From: Candidatus Aenigmatarchaeota archaeon | GTDB lineage: Archaea > Aenigmatarchaeota > Aenigmatarchaeia > CG10238-14 > SCSR01 | Assembly: GCA_016187415.1 (NCBI GenBank) | Contig: JACPJT010000004.1 | Location: 17,995 to 81,994 of the forward strand | Length of the DNA: 64,000 nt | Direction: 5' to 3' | Shown: piece by piece, positions 16,423 through 23,124 of the stretch | Position numbering within the stretch: position 1 is the first letter of the stretch | How the letters are laid out: each line of letters opens with the position of its first letter | Position numbers and translations under genes: made by a program | Notes under the pieces: model-generated | Told to the model about the DNA's origin: nothing | Database searches by the model: none | The model's input: only the letters and a program-made list of their open reading frames with translations

Positions 16423-16713
16423 ATGAAAAAGGAACAATTTGAAATACCAGAACTAACTAGGGCAAGCTCAAAAGGACAAATAGTAATACCAACTAATGTT
16501 AGGAAAAAGCTAAATATCAAAGAAGGCAGTACTTTTGCAGTGACTTCAAAGAAAAATATAATAGTTTTGAAGAAATTAGATACGAAAATTAAACCCGAGG
16601 ACTTGAGAACTTTAAAACTTCTTGAAGAAGCGTGGAAAGACATAGAAAACGGACGATACAAAAGCGCCACTCCCGATGATTTTTTCAAAGAGATGGCTAA
16701 ATGGAAGAAATAA
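16423..16713 (+). CDS. AbrB/SpoVT-type antitoxin
   Basis: A 96-residue protein with a swapped-hairpin AbrB domain at about 12-35 (SSKGQIVIPTNVRKKLNIKEG), the DNA-binding half, then VLKKL and a helical tail that would hold the toxin. It overlaps the next gene by 13 nt, the usual antitoxin-toxin coupling. It would repress its own operon. It begins just 25 nt after the zinc-ribbon gene. Confidence 0.87.
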   Translation: MKKEQFEIPELTRASSKGQIVIPTNVRKKLNIKEGSTFAVTSKKNIIVLKKLDTKIKPEDLRTLKLLEEAWKDIENGRYKSATPDDFFKEMAKWKK

Positions 16714-16955
16714 CTGAGATAATTTGGACTCAGGATTTTGAGGAAGATTTTAAGAAAATTCGGGATAGAGTAATTCAAGATAGAATCGAAAAACAGATAA
16801 GAAAAATAAAATCCAATCCGAATTTTGGAAAACCTTTGAGATATGGTCTGAAAGGCGAATGGACAATTTATGTCAAGCCGTATAGACTGATTTACAAGAT
16901 TGAAGGAGACAAATTAATACTCTTAAGGTTTGAGCATAGAGATGACGTTTATTAA
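16701..16955 (+). CDS. RelE/ParE superfamily toxin
   Basis: An 84-residue small basic protein. TEIIWTQDFEEDFKKIRDR, IRKIKSNPNFGKPLRYGLKG, and KPYRLIYKIEGDKLILLRFEHRDDVY follow the RelE/YafQ pattern. RelE proteins cleave mRNA on the ribosome; ParE members act on gyrase. The conserved Arg in YRLIYK and the C-terminal HRDDVY support a RelE-like RNase. It is translationally coupled to the AbrB-type antitoxin. Confidence 0.85.
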   Translation: MEEITEIIWTQDFEEDFKKIRDRVIQDRIEKQIRKIKSNPNFGKPLRYGLKGEWTIYVKPYRLIYKIEGDKLILLRFEHRDDVY

Positions 16956-17176
16956 AAGAGGTTGAACATGGGAGATGGATTTGAAGATTTGTTAATAAAG
17001 TGAACAGCCCTTAAAGAAGTTTTGGCTAAACAAAGATGATGAAATCTGGGATAATTATTTGATTATCAGTAAATAATTTGTCGCAAACTATTCTAGAATT
17101 TGACTGGGTATAAAGTTTATTATGCCGATGAAATACGCCTTCCTATTGAGAGATGCTAGAGAAAATGTCTGACCGA
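16956..17176. other. Relic-rich spacer between toxin modules
   Basis: No intact gene. It holds a short frame MGDGFEDLLIK (from 16969), then a frame LNKDDEIWDNYLIISK (about 17028-17077) that resembles the tail of an antitoxin. An AATTTGA...GGGTATAAAGTTTATT element sits at 17097-17121. At 17122-17172 is a 16-codon copy of the zinc-ribbon gene's 3' end (MPMKYAFLLRDARENV, stop). It looks like debris of repeated insertion and decay. Confidence 0.5.
17122..17172 (+). pseudogene. Duplicate of the zinc-ribbon gene 3' end
   Basis: An ATG-initiated frame reading MPMKYAFLLRDARENV with a stop. It matches the end of the zinc-ribbon gene (MPMKYAFLWKEAKL), with mainly synonymous or conservative differences. 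The promoter-like GGGTATAAAGTTTATT abuts it. Probably a remnant of a related gene's end. Confidence 0.5.
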
Positions 17177-17278
17177 CTACTTTTTTAGATATCTGTGTTC
17201 TTCAGCAAGCTTTCTAAGTAACATCTTGTCTTCTTTAATGAACCTTCTAGCAATCAAAATAACTTCTTTTCTGACCAT
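17177..17278 (-). CDS. Small basic protein downstream of Doc
   Basis: A 33-residue open frame, MVRKEVILIARRFIKEDKML and so on, ending in YLKK. Its ATG is only 4 nt after the Doc stop on the same strand, so it could be read through coupling. It is strongly charged and helical. Doc toxins usually have an antitoxin partner gene; this peptide is the only candidate next to Doc, but it is shorter than any antitoxin I know. It could be a chance frame. Confidence 0.35.
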   Translation of the reverse strand: MVRKEVILIARRFIKEDKMLLRKLAEEHRYLKK

Positions 17279-17282
17279 GATA

Positions 17283-17639
17283 TCACTTGACACTTTTCTT
17301 AATCCAATTTATGATTTCTTCAAATTTAAGCTTTCCTTCTGATGTATCATGCACCTTGCTCCAAATATCGTTATCCTCCGCTACAAACCTTTTGCCATTC
17401 AGATAAAGAAACGTTTTCATACTTTCTAAACCAGTTCTTTTGTTTCCGTCCACAAACGGATGACTGGTCAGAATACCGTAAAATAAAACAATTGCAGATC
17501 TTTCTATAGTCTTCGGTATTTTCATCTGATTTACAATAAAGTCCAAATTACCATAAGAAAGTATACCACCATGACCACCAGTTTCTTTAATTATATCATC
17601 GTGTATATGAAGAATCTCTTGTGTTGTCAGATATTTCAT
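17283..17639 (-). CDS. doc: Doc/Fic-fold toxin
   Basis: A 118-residue Fic-family protein with HPFVDGNKRTG at residues 60-70, the active-site loop (HxFx[D/E]GNKR). Doc toxins phosphorylate EF-Tu; larger Fic proteins add AMP. The length and the N-terminal YLTTQEILHIHDDII fit Doc. The typical Phd antitoxin is not found upstream; a TATA-like ATTTAAAATT lies before the start. Flanking remnants suggest it arrived with an inserted module. Confidence 0.9.
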   Translation of the reverse strand: MKYLTTQEILHIHDDIIKETGGHGGILSYGNLDFIVNQMKIPKTIERSAIVLFYGILTSHPFVDGNKRTGLESMKTFLYLNGKRFVAEDNDIWSKVHDTSEGKLKFEEIINWIKKSVK

Positions 17640-17694
17640 AATTTACTATTGTCATTTAAAATTAAACATTATTTAACTCGGGATAAAAATTCCA

Positions 17695-17733
17695 ATGCCG
17701 ATGAAATACCCGCTTGTGTATATATCAACTTAG
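17695..17733 (+). pseudogene. Third copy of the zinc-ribbon gene tail
   Basis: The frame MPMKYPLVYIST followed by TAG repeats the MPMKY tail seen at 16353 and 17122. It lies just beyond the Doc gene's promoter. Only about 15-20 nt are conserved, so this is a weaker match than the copy at 17122. Confidence 0.35.
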
Positions 17734-18039
17734 TGAGAAATTAAGTCTTCTGCTCGGTGTCTGTTCGCTTACTAAAAACCACATAGCATCATCTCCTTTT
17801 GCCGTTTCCAGTTCCGCATAGTACACTATGCCACCGCACGATTCTATATTTCTGTACTCTTTTCGGGTATACATTCTTCCGCGATAATCATCGGTTTCTA
17901 CCTTTTTTTCATCTGCCCCGCAAAGGTGCATTAAAGTGGCTAAATTAACCAAGTCTAATATTTGGCGGTAAGGAAGGTGTTTGGAACTTCTAAAAAAGGT
18001 AATCCCGTATCTAACCCCATCTTGATCAACTTCAAGCAT
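17725..18039 (-). CDS. Hypothetical protein
   Basis: A 104-residue protein with no family I recognise. It begins MLEVDQDGVRYGITFFRS and has a central helical LVNLATLMHLCGADEKK, then GGIVYYAELETAKGDDAMWFLVSEQ, which reads as beta strands. Two Cys are scattered. It is a single gene, with the divergent 50-residue gene to the right. Its 3' end overlaps the third copy of the zinc-ribbon tail (17695-17733). Confidence 0.5.
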   Translation of the reverse strand: MLEVDQDGVRYGITFFRSSKHLPYRQILDLVNLATLMHLCGADEKKVETDDYRGRMYTRKEYRNIESCGGIVYYAELETAKGDDAMWFLVSEQTPSRRLNFSLS

Positions 18040-18101
18040 AATGTCCTTAATTTGAATAGATATTTATTTAAGGCTCACAATTATGTATAGGAGGTTGTTA
18101 A

Positions 18102-18254
18102 ATGGCAAAAAAAGCATTTGGCGGATATAGCATATGCTTCAAGGGACGAAAGGAAACTCTCGAGGAAGTCTTCGGTTCCGGAAGCTTGGCGCCAAGCGAA
18201 ATGACAAAGAAGATTTGGACGTTTGTTAAATCCAAAAAACTAGCTAGCAAGTAA
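18102..18254 (+). CDS. Small conserved-looking protein, SWIB-like C-terminus
   Basis: A 50-residue protein with a strong ribosome-binding site (TAGGAGGT) 8-10 nt before the ATG. It reads MAKKAFGGYSICFKGRKETL, then EEVFGSGSLAPSEMTKKIWTFVKSKKLASK. The second half resembles part of a SWIB/MDM2 fold (a short loop followed by an xxKKIWxFVKxKxL helix), which is known from chromatin and chlamydial proteins. The similarity is weak and by eye. The gene is AT-balanced and has its own promoter. Confidence 0.6.
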   Translation: MAKKAFGGYSICFKGRKETLEEVFGSGSLAPSEMTKKIWTFVKSKKLASK

Positions 18255-18326
18255 TTTTATTTGATTTTTTGAAATGCCAGATGTCTGGCGACGCTCTTTT
18301 CTTTTTCTTGGAGGAATCACTTTAGT

Positions 18327-18620
18327 TTAGATATGTACGAAAAGTTCACCCAATTTATTTAGCATCAATTTCTCATTTTGAGTTAATTCAGAACAAGATT
18401 TCCCCTTAAGCGAGACATACGTTCCTATCAAACTTTTCAACAAGTCATGTTCTGTGTCACATACGGTTTTGCCTATGGCACCTAACGCACGACTATGCAG
18501 AATATCATAACGTAAATATTCTCCGAAACATGAACCTTCTGTGTGCGCATATTCCACTCTTAATGGTCTGGTCATTCTATATCCATCTAAATCTCTCGGC
18601 TGTATGATATGTTCTGGCAT
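18327..18620 (-). CDS. Hypothetical protein
   Basis: A 97-residue protein with no recognised family: MPEHIIQPRDLDGYRMTRPL, then CFGEYLRYDILHSRALGAIGK, and a Leu-rich helical end (NEKLMLNKLGELFVHI). Two or three Cys residues are spread without a zinc pattern. It stands alone between convergent and divergent neighbours, like other orphan genes here. Confidence 0.5.
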   Translation of the reverse strand: MPEHIIQPRDLDGYRMTRPLRVEYAHTEGSCFGEYLRYDILHSRALGAIGKTVCDTEHDLLKSLIGTYVSLKGKSCSELTQNEKLMLNKLGELFVHI

Positions 18621-18721
18621 ATGAAAAAGATGGTACTTTAGTTTTAAGTTTGTTATTATAGATGCGGAGATAGAAATATGGTGGAGGATAAATAAATAGA
18701 TTCAATTCAAAGGAGAAATTT

Positions 18722-19750
18722 ATGAGTATATTCCGCTTAGATGTTATCATAGATGGGTTATTATTGGAGAAGAGTTTTAAATTATTTATTCGCTTTCCTT
18801 ATCAGAATGAAGAAAAAGAAGTAGAATATTTTGTACAACCTATCAAATCTTTTAGTCCAGATTTTAAGACATTTTTGATGTCTGATATTTCAGATAAACT
18901 TCCTGAATTTAAAGAAAAGAAGAAACTCCTAAAAGATATAGAAAATTGGGAAAATTTATATAAAGAAACCAAACCATTGGCATTGATAACAATAAATAAT
19001 ATACCTCACGATTTTGTACTAAATGAAGAAAGTAAACAAATACCAAACTTCTTTTATGAAAAAGCCGAACAGATTATTTTAGCATTATCGCTGACTTTTT
19101 TCTCGCCTATTCAACCAATATATACTCTATTGACAAATTTAGAGACTGGTAGAAAACTAGGTGAACTTATAGTTCCTAGAGGTTTAACTATTCTTGAATA
19201 TAAGAAAGTTTTTGCAGAAGAATTAAATTTTAATGAGGAAATTAAAAATCTTTGGAAAATCGTAAGTAAAATAAGAATTTTGGATGATGCAACTAAAGAC
19301 TCTATTGAAGATGTGATGAGAATTAGAACCGCTATAGAATTTTACAGGACAGGTCTAGCATCAGCATCATTGGGAAAATATGGTCTTGGGATTGGCTTAA
19401 GGTTTGTTCATTACTGGACTGTGTTAGAAGTTCTTTCAGGAAAATTTAAAAAGAATCGTAAAGAAGGGCGAGCATCAATTAAAAGAATGTTAAACCATCA
19501 TTTCCCGAATGAAAAATGGATGGAAAATTCAATTGTCAATAAATGGGCTGATATGAGAAATTCTACTGTGCATGACGGTAAACCTCTTGAAAAGTTTGAC
19601 TTAGATTATTATAAGTTAGATAAAACAAAATATGGAGATTTAGAAAAAGTTAGTTATCCTAAAGAAAACGGAGAACTCCGAAAACTCATTAGAAGAATTC
19701 TTCTGAAAGTTTGCGTATCTGAAACTCCCTCTACCAAATATATATTCTAA
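18722..19750 (+). CDS. HEPN-motif protein, possible RNase
   Basis: A 342-residue, Lys-rich and AT-rich gene with an AAGGAG ribosome-binding site. Residues 200-300 are helical and contain RFVHYWTVLEVLSG, then WADMRNSTVHDGKP. Arg279 and His284 form the Rx4H motif, with Asn after the Arg, typical of HEPN RNases used in toxin and antiviral systems. The N-terminal 170 residues are of unknown fold. No nucleotidyltransferase (MNT) partner is adjacent. The base composition differs from nearby housekeeping genes, suggesting transfer. Confidence 0.65.
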   Translation: MSIFRLDVIIDGLLLEKSFKLFIRFPYQNEEKEVEYFVQPIKSFSPDFKTFLMSDISDKLPEFKEKKKLLKDIENWENLYKETKPLALITINNIPHDFVLNEESKQIPNFFYEKAEQIILALSLTFFSPIQPIYTLLTNLETGRKLGELIVPRGLTILEYKKVFAEELNFNEEIKNLWKIVSKIRILDDATKDSIEDVMRIRTAIEFYRTGLASASLGKYGLGIGLRFVHYWTVLEVLSGKFKKNRKEGRASIKRMLNHHFPNEKWMENSIVNKWADMRNSTVHDGKPLEKFDLDYYKLDKTKYGDLEKVSYPKENGELRKLIRRILLKVCVSETPSTKYIF

Positions 19751-19847
19751 ATCCTTGATTTTTTATGAACTTTCGGGAATTTCTAACCCGTATCCTATTC
19801 CCAGTTTATGTATGCGCCGACTGGGATTTGAACCCAGCTCCTCAGCT

Positions 19848-19859
19848 AACTTCGGACCA
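19848..19859 (-). other. Predicted 12-nt canonical tRNA intron (37/38)
   Basis: The intron TGGTCCGAAGTT gives a textbook bulge-helix-bulge: CTTC pairs with GAAG, three-nt bulges CA^T and TT^A flank it, and only five nt close the hairpin. Its position after the nucleotide following the anticodon is the standard archaeal intron site. Confidence 0.82.
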
Positions 19860-19867
19860 TGGAAGGC

Positions 19868-19879
19868 TTGCACAAATTT
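19868..19879 (-). other. Predicted 12-nt non-canonical tRNA intron (28-30)
   Basis: The segment AAATTTGTGCAA splits the 5' strand of the anticodon stem. A relaxed bulge-helix-bulge (GACA/TGTG, three pairs and one mismatch) can form. The location matches the intron in the tRNA-Ser gene to within one nucleotide. Confidence 0.68.
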
Positions 19880-19944
19880 TGATGTCCTACCAGGCTAGAC
19901 TATCGGCGCGTGTTTAATTTATATTGTATGCACTATTTTAAATT

Positions 19945-20091
19945 ATGTCTGATGAAGAGATTATACGGAAAAGGATTAAAAAGCTGAAGGGAATCCATCC
20001 CGAACTGGACGAGAAGCAGCTTGAACGGGAGCTCATTCCTCTATCCGGCGAAGAAATCGGGATAAAAACGGTTAAGAAGAAAAGAAATTAA
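19945..20091 (+). CDS. Small charged protein
   Basis: A 48-residue open frame, MSDEEIIRKRIKKLKGIHPE, then LDEKQLERELIPLSGEEIGI and a basic tail KTVKKKRN. It reads as two charged helices. It starts right after the tRNA-Gly promoter side and is followed 23 nt later by the SemiSWEET gene on the same strand, so they may be co-transcribed. No family recognised; no clear ribosome-binding site. Confidence 0.5.
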   Translation: MSDEEIIRKRIKKLKGIHPELDEKQLERELIPLSGEEIGIKTVKKKRN

Positions 20092-20114
20092 TTTATAGGC
20101 ATCCAATTCAAGTC

Positions 20115-20369
20115 ATGGACTATGTATCGATTCTGGGTTTCATAGCCGGTGCCATGACAACAGGCGCTTTAATACCGCAGGTAATTCACACATGGATATC
20201 CAAGTCGACTAAAGATGTTTCTTTGGGGATGTATATCGTTTTTGTTGCTGGAATTCTTCTTTGGATCGTATACGGTAACTTGATTAAATCATTACCTATA
20301 ATTATTGTCAATATAGTGTCGTTTTGCCTAGCATCCACAATCTTGATTCTCAAAATAAAATACAAGTGA
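20115..20369 (+). CDS. SemiSWEET sugar transporter
   Basis: An 84-residue protein with three helices. The first carries GALIPQVIHTWISKSTKDVS, including the PQ pair and the conserved SKSTKDVS loop; the second carries LLWIVYGNL; the third is NIVSFCLASTILILKIKYK. This is the classic MtN3/SemiSWEET triple-helix unit, which dimerises to carry sugars. It is closer to the family consensus than the protein at 3587. Confidence 0.87.
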   Translation: MDYVSILGFIAGAMTTGALIPQVIHTWISKSTKDVSLGMYIVFVAGILLWIVYGNLIKSLPIIIVNIVSFCLASTILILKIKYK

Positions 20370-20371
20370 CT

Positions 20372-20902
20372 TTACTTCAGATTTTTAAGGATTAGCTTTA
20401 CTCTATTTTCAACGGGCATTACCGGAACCCTGACAATCTTGTATCCAAGTTCCCTGTAAATCTTTTTTATCTGCCTGTGAATTCCTTTCGCCTCTTGCCC
20501 GTTCTCTGTCCTGGCATAGTCGTTTTTGTACGGCAGCAAGTCAAGGATGAAAACCATTTTGTAGCGGTTCTTGCTCATCTTGAACAAACGCTTTGGCATG
20601 TCCAGCTTCAGGAACCGATGATACGCTATTGTGTCCGGAAGCCCCCTGTCCAGAAAAATAAGCTTGTTTCTCGGCGCGTTTTTTTCCAAGAGCAATTTCA
20701 ATTTCAATGCCCGTTCTTGGAAAACCTTCGGATCGCCCCTTATTTCTTGGATCGTCTTTCCCCTCGCCATCTCCTTGTCAATCATCATTCGCGTGTATTC
20801 AGGAACAACATGATATCCCATGTCTTTCAGGCAATCAATCGTGGTTGTCTTTCCAGAATTAGGCCCGCCAGTTATGACATACCAGTTGGGAACTTTTTTC
20901 AT
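20372..20902 (-). CDS. AAA_28-type P-loop NTPase, kinase-like
   Basis: A 176-residue P-loop protein with Walker A GGPNSGKTT at 12-20 and a VVPEYTRMMIDKE segment characteristic of the AAA_28 (NadR-kinase-like) ATPases. LIFLDRGLPDTIAYHRFL supplies the Walker-B-like Asp. Members are thought to phosphorylate small molecules or nucleotides; the substrate is not readable. Downstream of the HIT gene on the same strand, 25 nt apart. Confidence 0.78.
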   Translation of the reverse strand: MKKVPNWYVITGGPNSGKTTTIDCLKDMGYHVVPEYTRMMIDKEMARGKTIQEIRGDPKVFQERALKLKLLLEKNAPRNKLIFLDRGLPDTIAYHRFLKLDMPKRLFKMSKNRYKMVFILDLLPYKNDYARTENGQEAKGIHRQIKKIYRELGYKIVRVPVMPVENRVKLILKNLK

Positions 20903-20927
20903 ATAACTATCTTATAATTTTTAAATA

Positions 20928-21437
20928 TCAAGTTTGCTGCAAGTCCCTTCTTACCATTTCCTTCAATTCATCCGACCATTTTGTCGGTTCTTTCACAGGT
21001 TCCGGCGCCTTTTCTTCGACCTTTGGCTGGTCGGCCGGAATGGAATGTTTAAGTTTTTCGGCTGTTTCCCTTAGCTCCTGTTCGTTCGTTTGCTTGGCAG
21101 CGGAAGGATCAAGGTACTCGCCGTGCCCGTCATTTTCAAATCTGGGGACAACATGAATGTGCGCATGCGACACGCCCAGCCCGGCCGTCAGAAACTGCAC
21201 GAACTTCGCGTCAAGGGTGCTGATCTGCGCCAGTGCTATCTTCTTCGCTATTTCCCAGTATGGTCCGAACGCCTCAACATCGTAAGTCCACCTGTGGTGC
21301 TTTTTTGGTATAATTAGTACATGCCCCTTGTTCAGCGGATGTATGTCGAGAAACGCCGTGAAATTTTCATCCTCATATATGTTGAAAGATGGTATCTGCC
21401 TTGATGCTATGGCGCAGAATATGCATTTCTCTTCCAT
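20928..21437 (-). CDS. HIT family nucleotide hydrolase/transferase
   Basis: A 169-residue protein. The histidine triad is SHAHIHVVPRF (His91, 93, 95). The N-terminal CIFCAI and HPLNKGHVLIIPKKHH are standard for the Hint branch, which hydrolyses AMP-lysine or dinucleotide substrates. Residues 110-169 form an extra charged, Pro/Glu-rich tail (KVEEKAPEPVKEPTKW) that is longer than in the simplest family members. The neighbouring kinase-like gene may be in the same operon. Confidence 0.92.
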   Translation of the reverse strand: MEEKCIFCAIASRQIPSFNIYEDENFTAFLDIHPLNKGHVLIIPKKHHRWTYDVEAFGPYWEIAKKIALAQISTLDAKFVQFLTAGLGVSHAHIHVVPRFENDGHGEYLDPSAAKQTNEQELRETAEKLKHSIPADQPKVEEKAPEPVKEPTKWSDELKEMVRRDLQQT

Positions 21438-21452
21438 GATATCTTCCTAACA

Positions 21453-21680
21453 TTAATCGTTTCCAGCATATGCTATTTTTTGAGCATCGTGTTCTGATAA
21501 TCTAGGACACACTCTTCCCCATGATTTATAGGCCGCATCAATTGCATCAGTTCTTCGCAACAAACCCAAATAAACAAATCCACCAGGATGTTTTAATTTT
21601 TCATCCGATGGAAAAAGCACAAAACCACTTGACCCATCGTCCCTTAAATACCAGTGTTGTAAATTCCCTTTCCGCTCCAT
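21453..21680 (-). CDS. Hypothetical protein
   Basis: A 75-residue protein. Segments LQHWYLRDDGSSGFVLFPSD, FVYLGLLRRTDAIDAAYKSW and a helical end follow one another, suggesting a compact alpha-beta fold. No recognised family. It lies 15 nt upstream of the HIT gene on the same strand and just left of the divergent ribosomal protein operon. Confidence 0.5.
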   Translation of the reverse strand: MERKGNLQHWYLRDDGSSGFVLFPSDEKLKHPGGFVYLGLLRRTDAIDAAYKSWGRVCPRLSEHDAQKIAYAGND

Positions 21681-21739
21681 AATTTCAATACAATATTAAC
21701 ATTTTTAAGCATATAATCTGAAATAGTGATGTGATTTAA

Positions 21740-22711
21740 ATGCCAGAAGTAAAGAAACCAAGAGAAGGCTCAAAGGCGTATTGGCCCAAAAAGAGAACCA
21801 TCAGGATATACCCTAATCTGGCGACTTATCCGAAAACCGACAAACCGAAGATTATGGGATTTGCCGGATACAAGGCGTCGATGTTGCATGCAATTATTTT
21901 TGACAACCGAAAGGGTTCATTGACTTTCGGCCAGGAGGTTTCTACTCCCATAACAGTTGTTGATTGCCCTCCTTTGAAGGTTATCGGTTTGCGGGCTTAT
22001 ACGAATTCTGTTGACGGTTTGAAGACCTTGTCCGAAGCTGTCGTGAAAGACCTGGACAAGGATTTTCCAAGAAAGATCATCCTCGGCAATTTCAAGACAG
22101 AAGAAAGGCTCGCTGATATGGAAAAGAGAATCGACAAAATTTCCAGAATCCGTTTGGTGATGTCAACGCAGCCTAGACTTTCAGGCATAGGGAAAAAGAC
22201 GCCGGAGATTTTCGAACTCGAGGTCGGCGGAAACAACACAAAAGAGATGTTCGATTATGCCAAGGGTTTGCTGAACAAGGAGGTTTCTGCGAAGGACCTT
22301 TTCCGCGAAGGCGAATTGATTGATGTCGTATCCGTGACAAAAGGCAAGGGCACGCAGGGTCCTGTAAAAAGATTCGGTGTAAAAATACAAAACAGGCATG
22401 CGAAAAAGAAACTCAGGCACGTTGGTTCTCTTGGACAGGAAAGACCCGGTAAAGTAAGATCCACTGCTCCAATGTCAGGGCAGATGGGCTTCTGGAGAAG
22501 AACAGAATTCAACAAAAGGCTGTTGAAAATCGGAAATGGAAATGACATAACTCCGAAAGGCGGTTTTACAAGCTACGGCAATGTCAACAATTATATTCTC
22601 GTACAAGGTTCGATTCCTGGCAGCAAGAAGAGACTTGTCATGTTGAGGCCTGCTATAAGACCTTCAAAAATAAAGTTCGACCTTCCAGAGATAAGGGAAA
22701 TTGTAAAGTGA
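21740..22711 (+). CDS. rpl3: 50S ribosomal protein L3
   Basis: A 323-residue archaeal L3. It begins with PREGSKAYWPKKRTIRIYP and has VTKGKGTQGPVKRFGVK (the conserved loop near the peptidyl-transferase centre), HVGSLGQERPGKVRST and PGSKKRLVMLRPA. First gene of the ribosomal cluster. A TATA-like region (CATATAATC) lies upstream. Confidence 0.97.
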   Translation: MPEVKKPREGSKAYWPKKRTIRIYPNLATYPKTDKPKIMGFAGYKASMLHAIIFDNRKGSLTFGQEVSTPITVVDCPPLKVIGLRAYTNSVDGLKTLSEAVVKDLDKDFPRKIILGNFKTEERLADMEKRIDKISRIRLVMSTQPRLSGIGKKTPEIFELEVGGNNTKEMFDYAKGLLNKEVSAKDLFREGELIDVVSVTKGKGTQGPVKRFGVKIQNRHAKKKLRHVGSLGQERPGKVRSTAPMSGQMGFWRRTEFNKRLLKIGNGNDITPKGGFTSYGNVNNYILVQGSIPGSKKRLVMLRPAIRPSKIKFDLPEIREIVK

Positions 22712-22715
22712 TTTT

Positions 22716-23123
22716 ATGAATGACGACCTTGTATTACTGCATGAATTAGAAGGATTGTTCCGAGAGTTGATACCGACTATTAGTCAAGCTAGTTTGAAAT
22801 CTAAAATTTTGAGTGTCGTTTCCAAGCTCGAACACGGCGAAGGAATCGGAAAGTTAAGAACATATCATGCTCTTGTAGGTTATATGATGAAAAGGGGGGC
22901 AGATGCCCATGGTTATGTACCACAATCTGATTTGATTCAAGAAGCAAGGAAGCTTGGCGTTCCTTTATCTCTCCGTGGGACCTCATTAAGTCCTGATCTA
23001 CTTGGTGTTGTTGCTTATAACAGACCGATGCACGGCTATTTTGTTGACCCAGAAAAAGCCCATGTTTATCATGATACAATTGGCAAAATAATTAGATGTT
23101 TACCTTCACAAAGGGGCGATTAA
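22716..23123 (+). CDS. Unknown protein inserted between L3 and L4
   Basis: A 135-residue protein, 4 nt after rpl3 and 1 nt before rpl4, on the same strand. It has a helical N-terminus (LHELEGLFRELIPTISQASL), KLEHGEGIGKLRTYHALVGY, and HGYVPQSDLIQEARKLGVPL. The Gly-rich loops and His residues suggest a small folded domain. L3 and L4 are normally adjacent in archaea, so the insertion is unusual. The spacing suggests co-expression with the ribosome genes; function unknown. Confidence 0.65.
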   Translation: MNDDLVLLHELEGLFRELIPTISQASLKSKILSVVSKLEHGEGIGKLRTYHALVGYMMKRGADAHGYVPQSDLIQEARKLGVPLSLRGTSLSPDLLGVVAYNRPMHGYFVDPEKAHVYHDTIGKIIRCLPSQRGD

Positions 23124-23124
23124 A

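Larger units (their letters stand above)
19813..19909 (-). tRNA. tRNA-Gly(TCC) with two 12-nt introns
   Basis: Read on the minus strand: acceptor GCGCCGA/TCGGCGC, D arm GTC-N11-GAC, T arm CTGGG-TTCAAAT-CCCAG, discriminator A, no encoded CCA. The anticodon stem TCAGC/GCTGA and loop CTTCCAA (TCC) form only after removing 12 nt in the 5' stem (19868-19879) and 12 nt after the base 3' of the anticodon (19848-19859). The mature length is then exactly 73 nt. The acceptor, D arm and anticodon fit archaeal tRNA-Gly. Confidence 0.88.

Noticed and set aside
16423-17733. Insertion sequence carrying the toxin genes
   Set aside because: No transposase frame, no terminal inverted repeats; only direct repetition of a gene end is seen.
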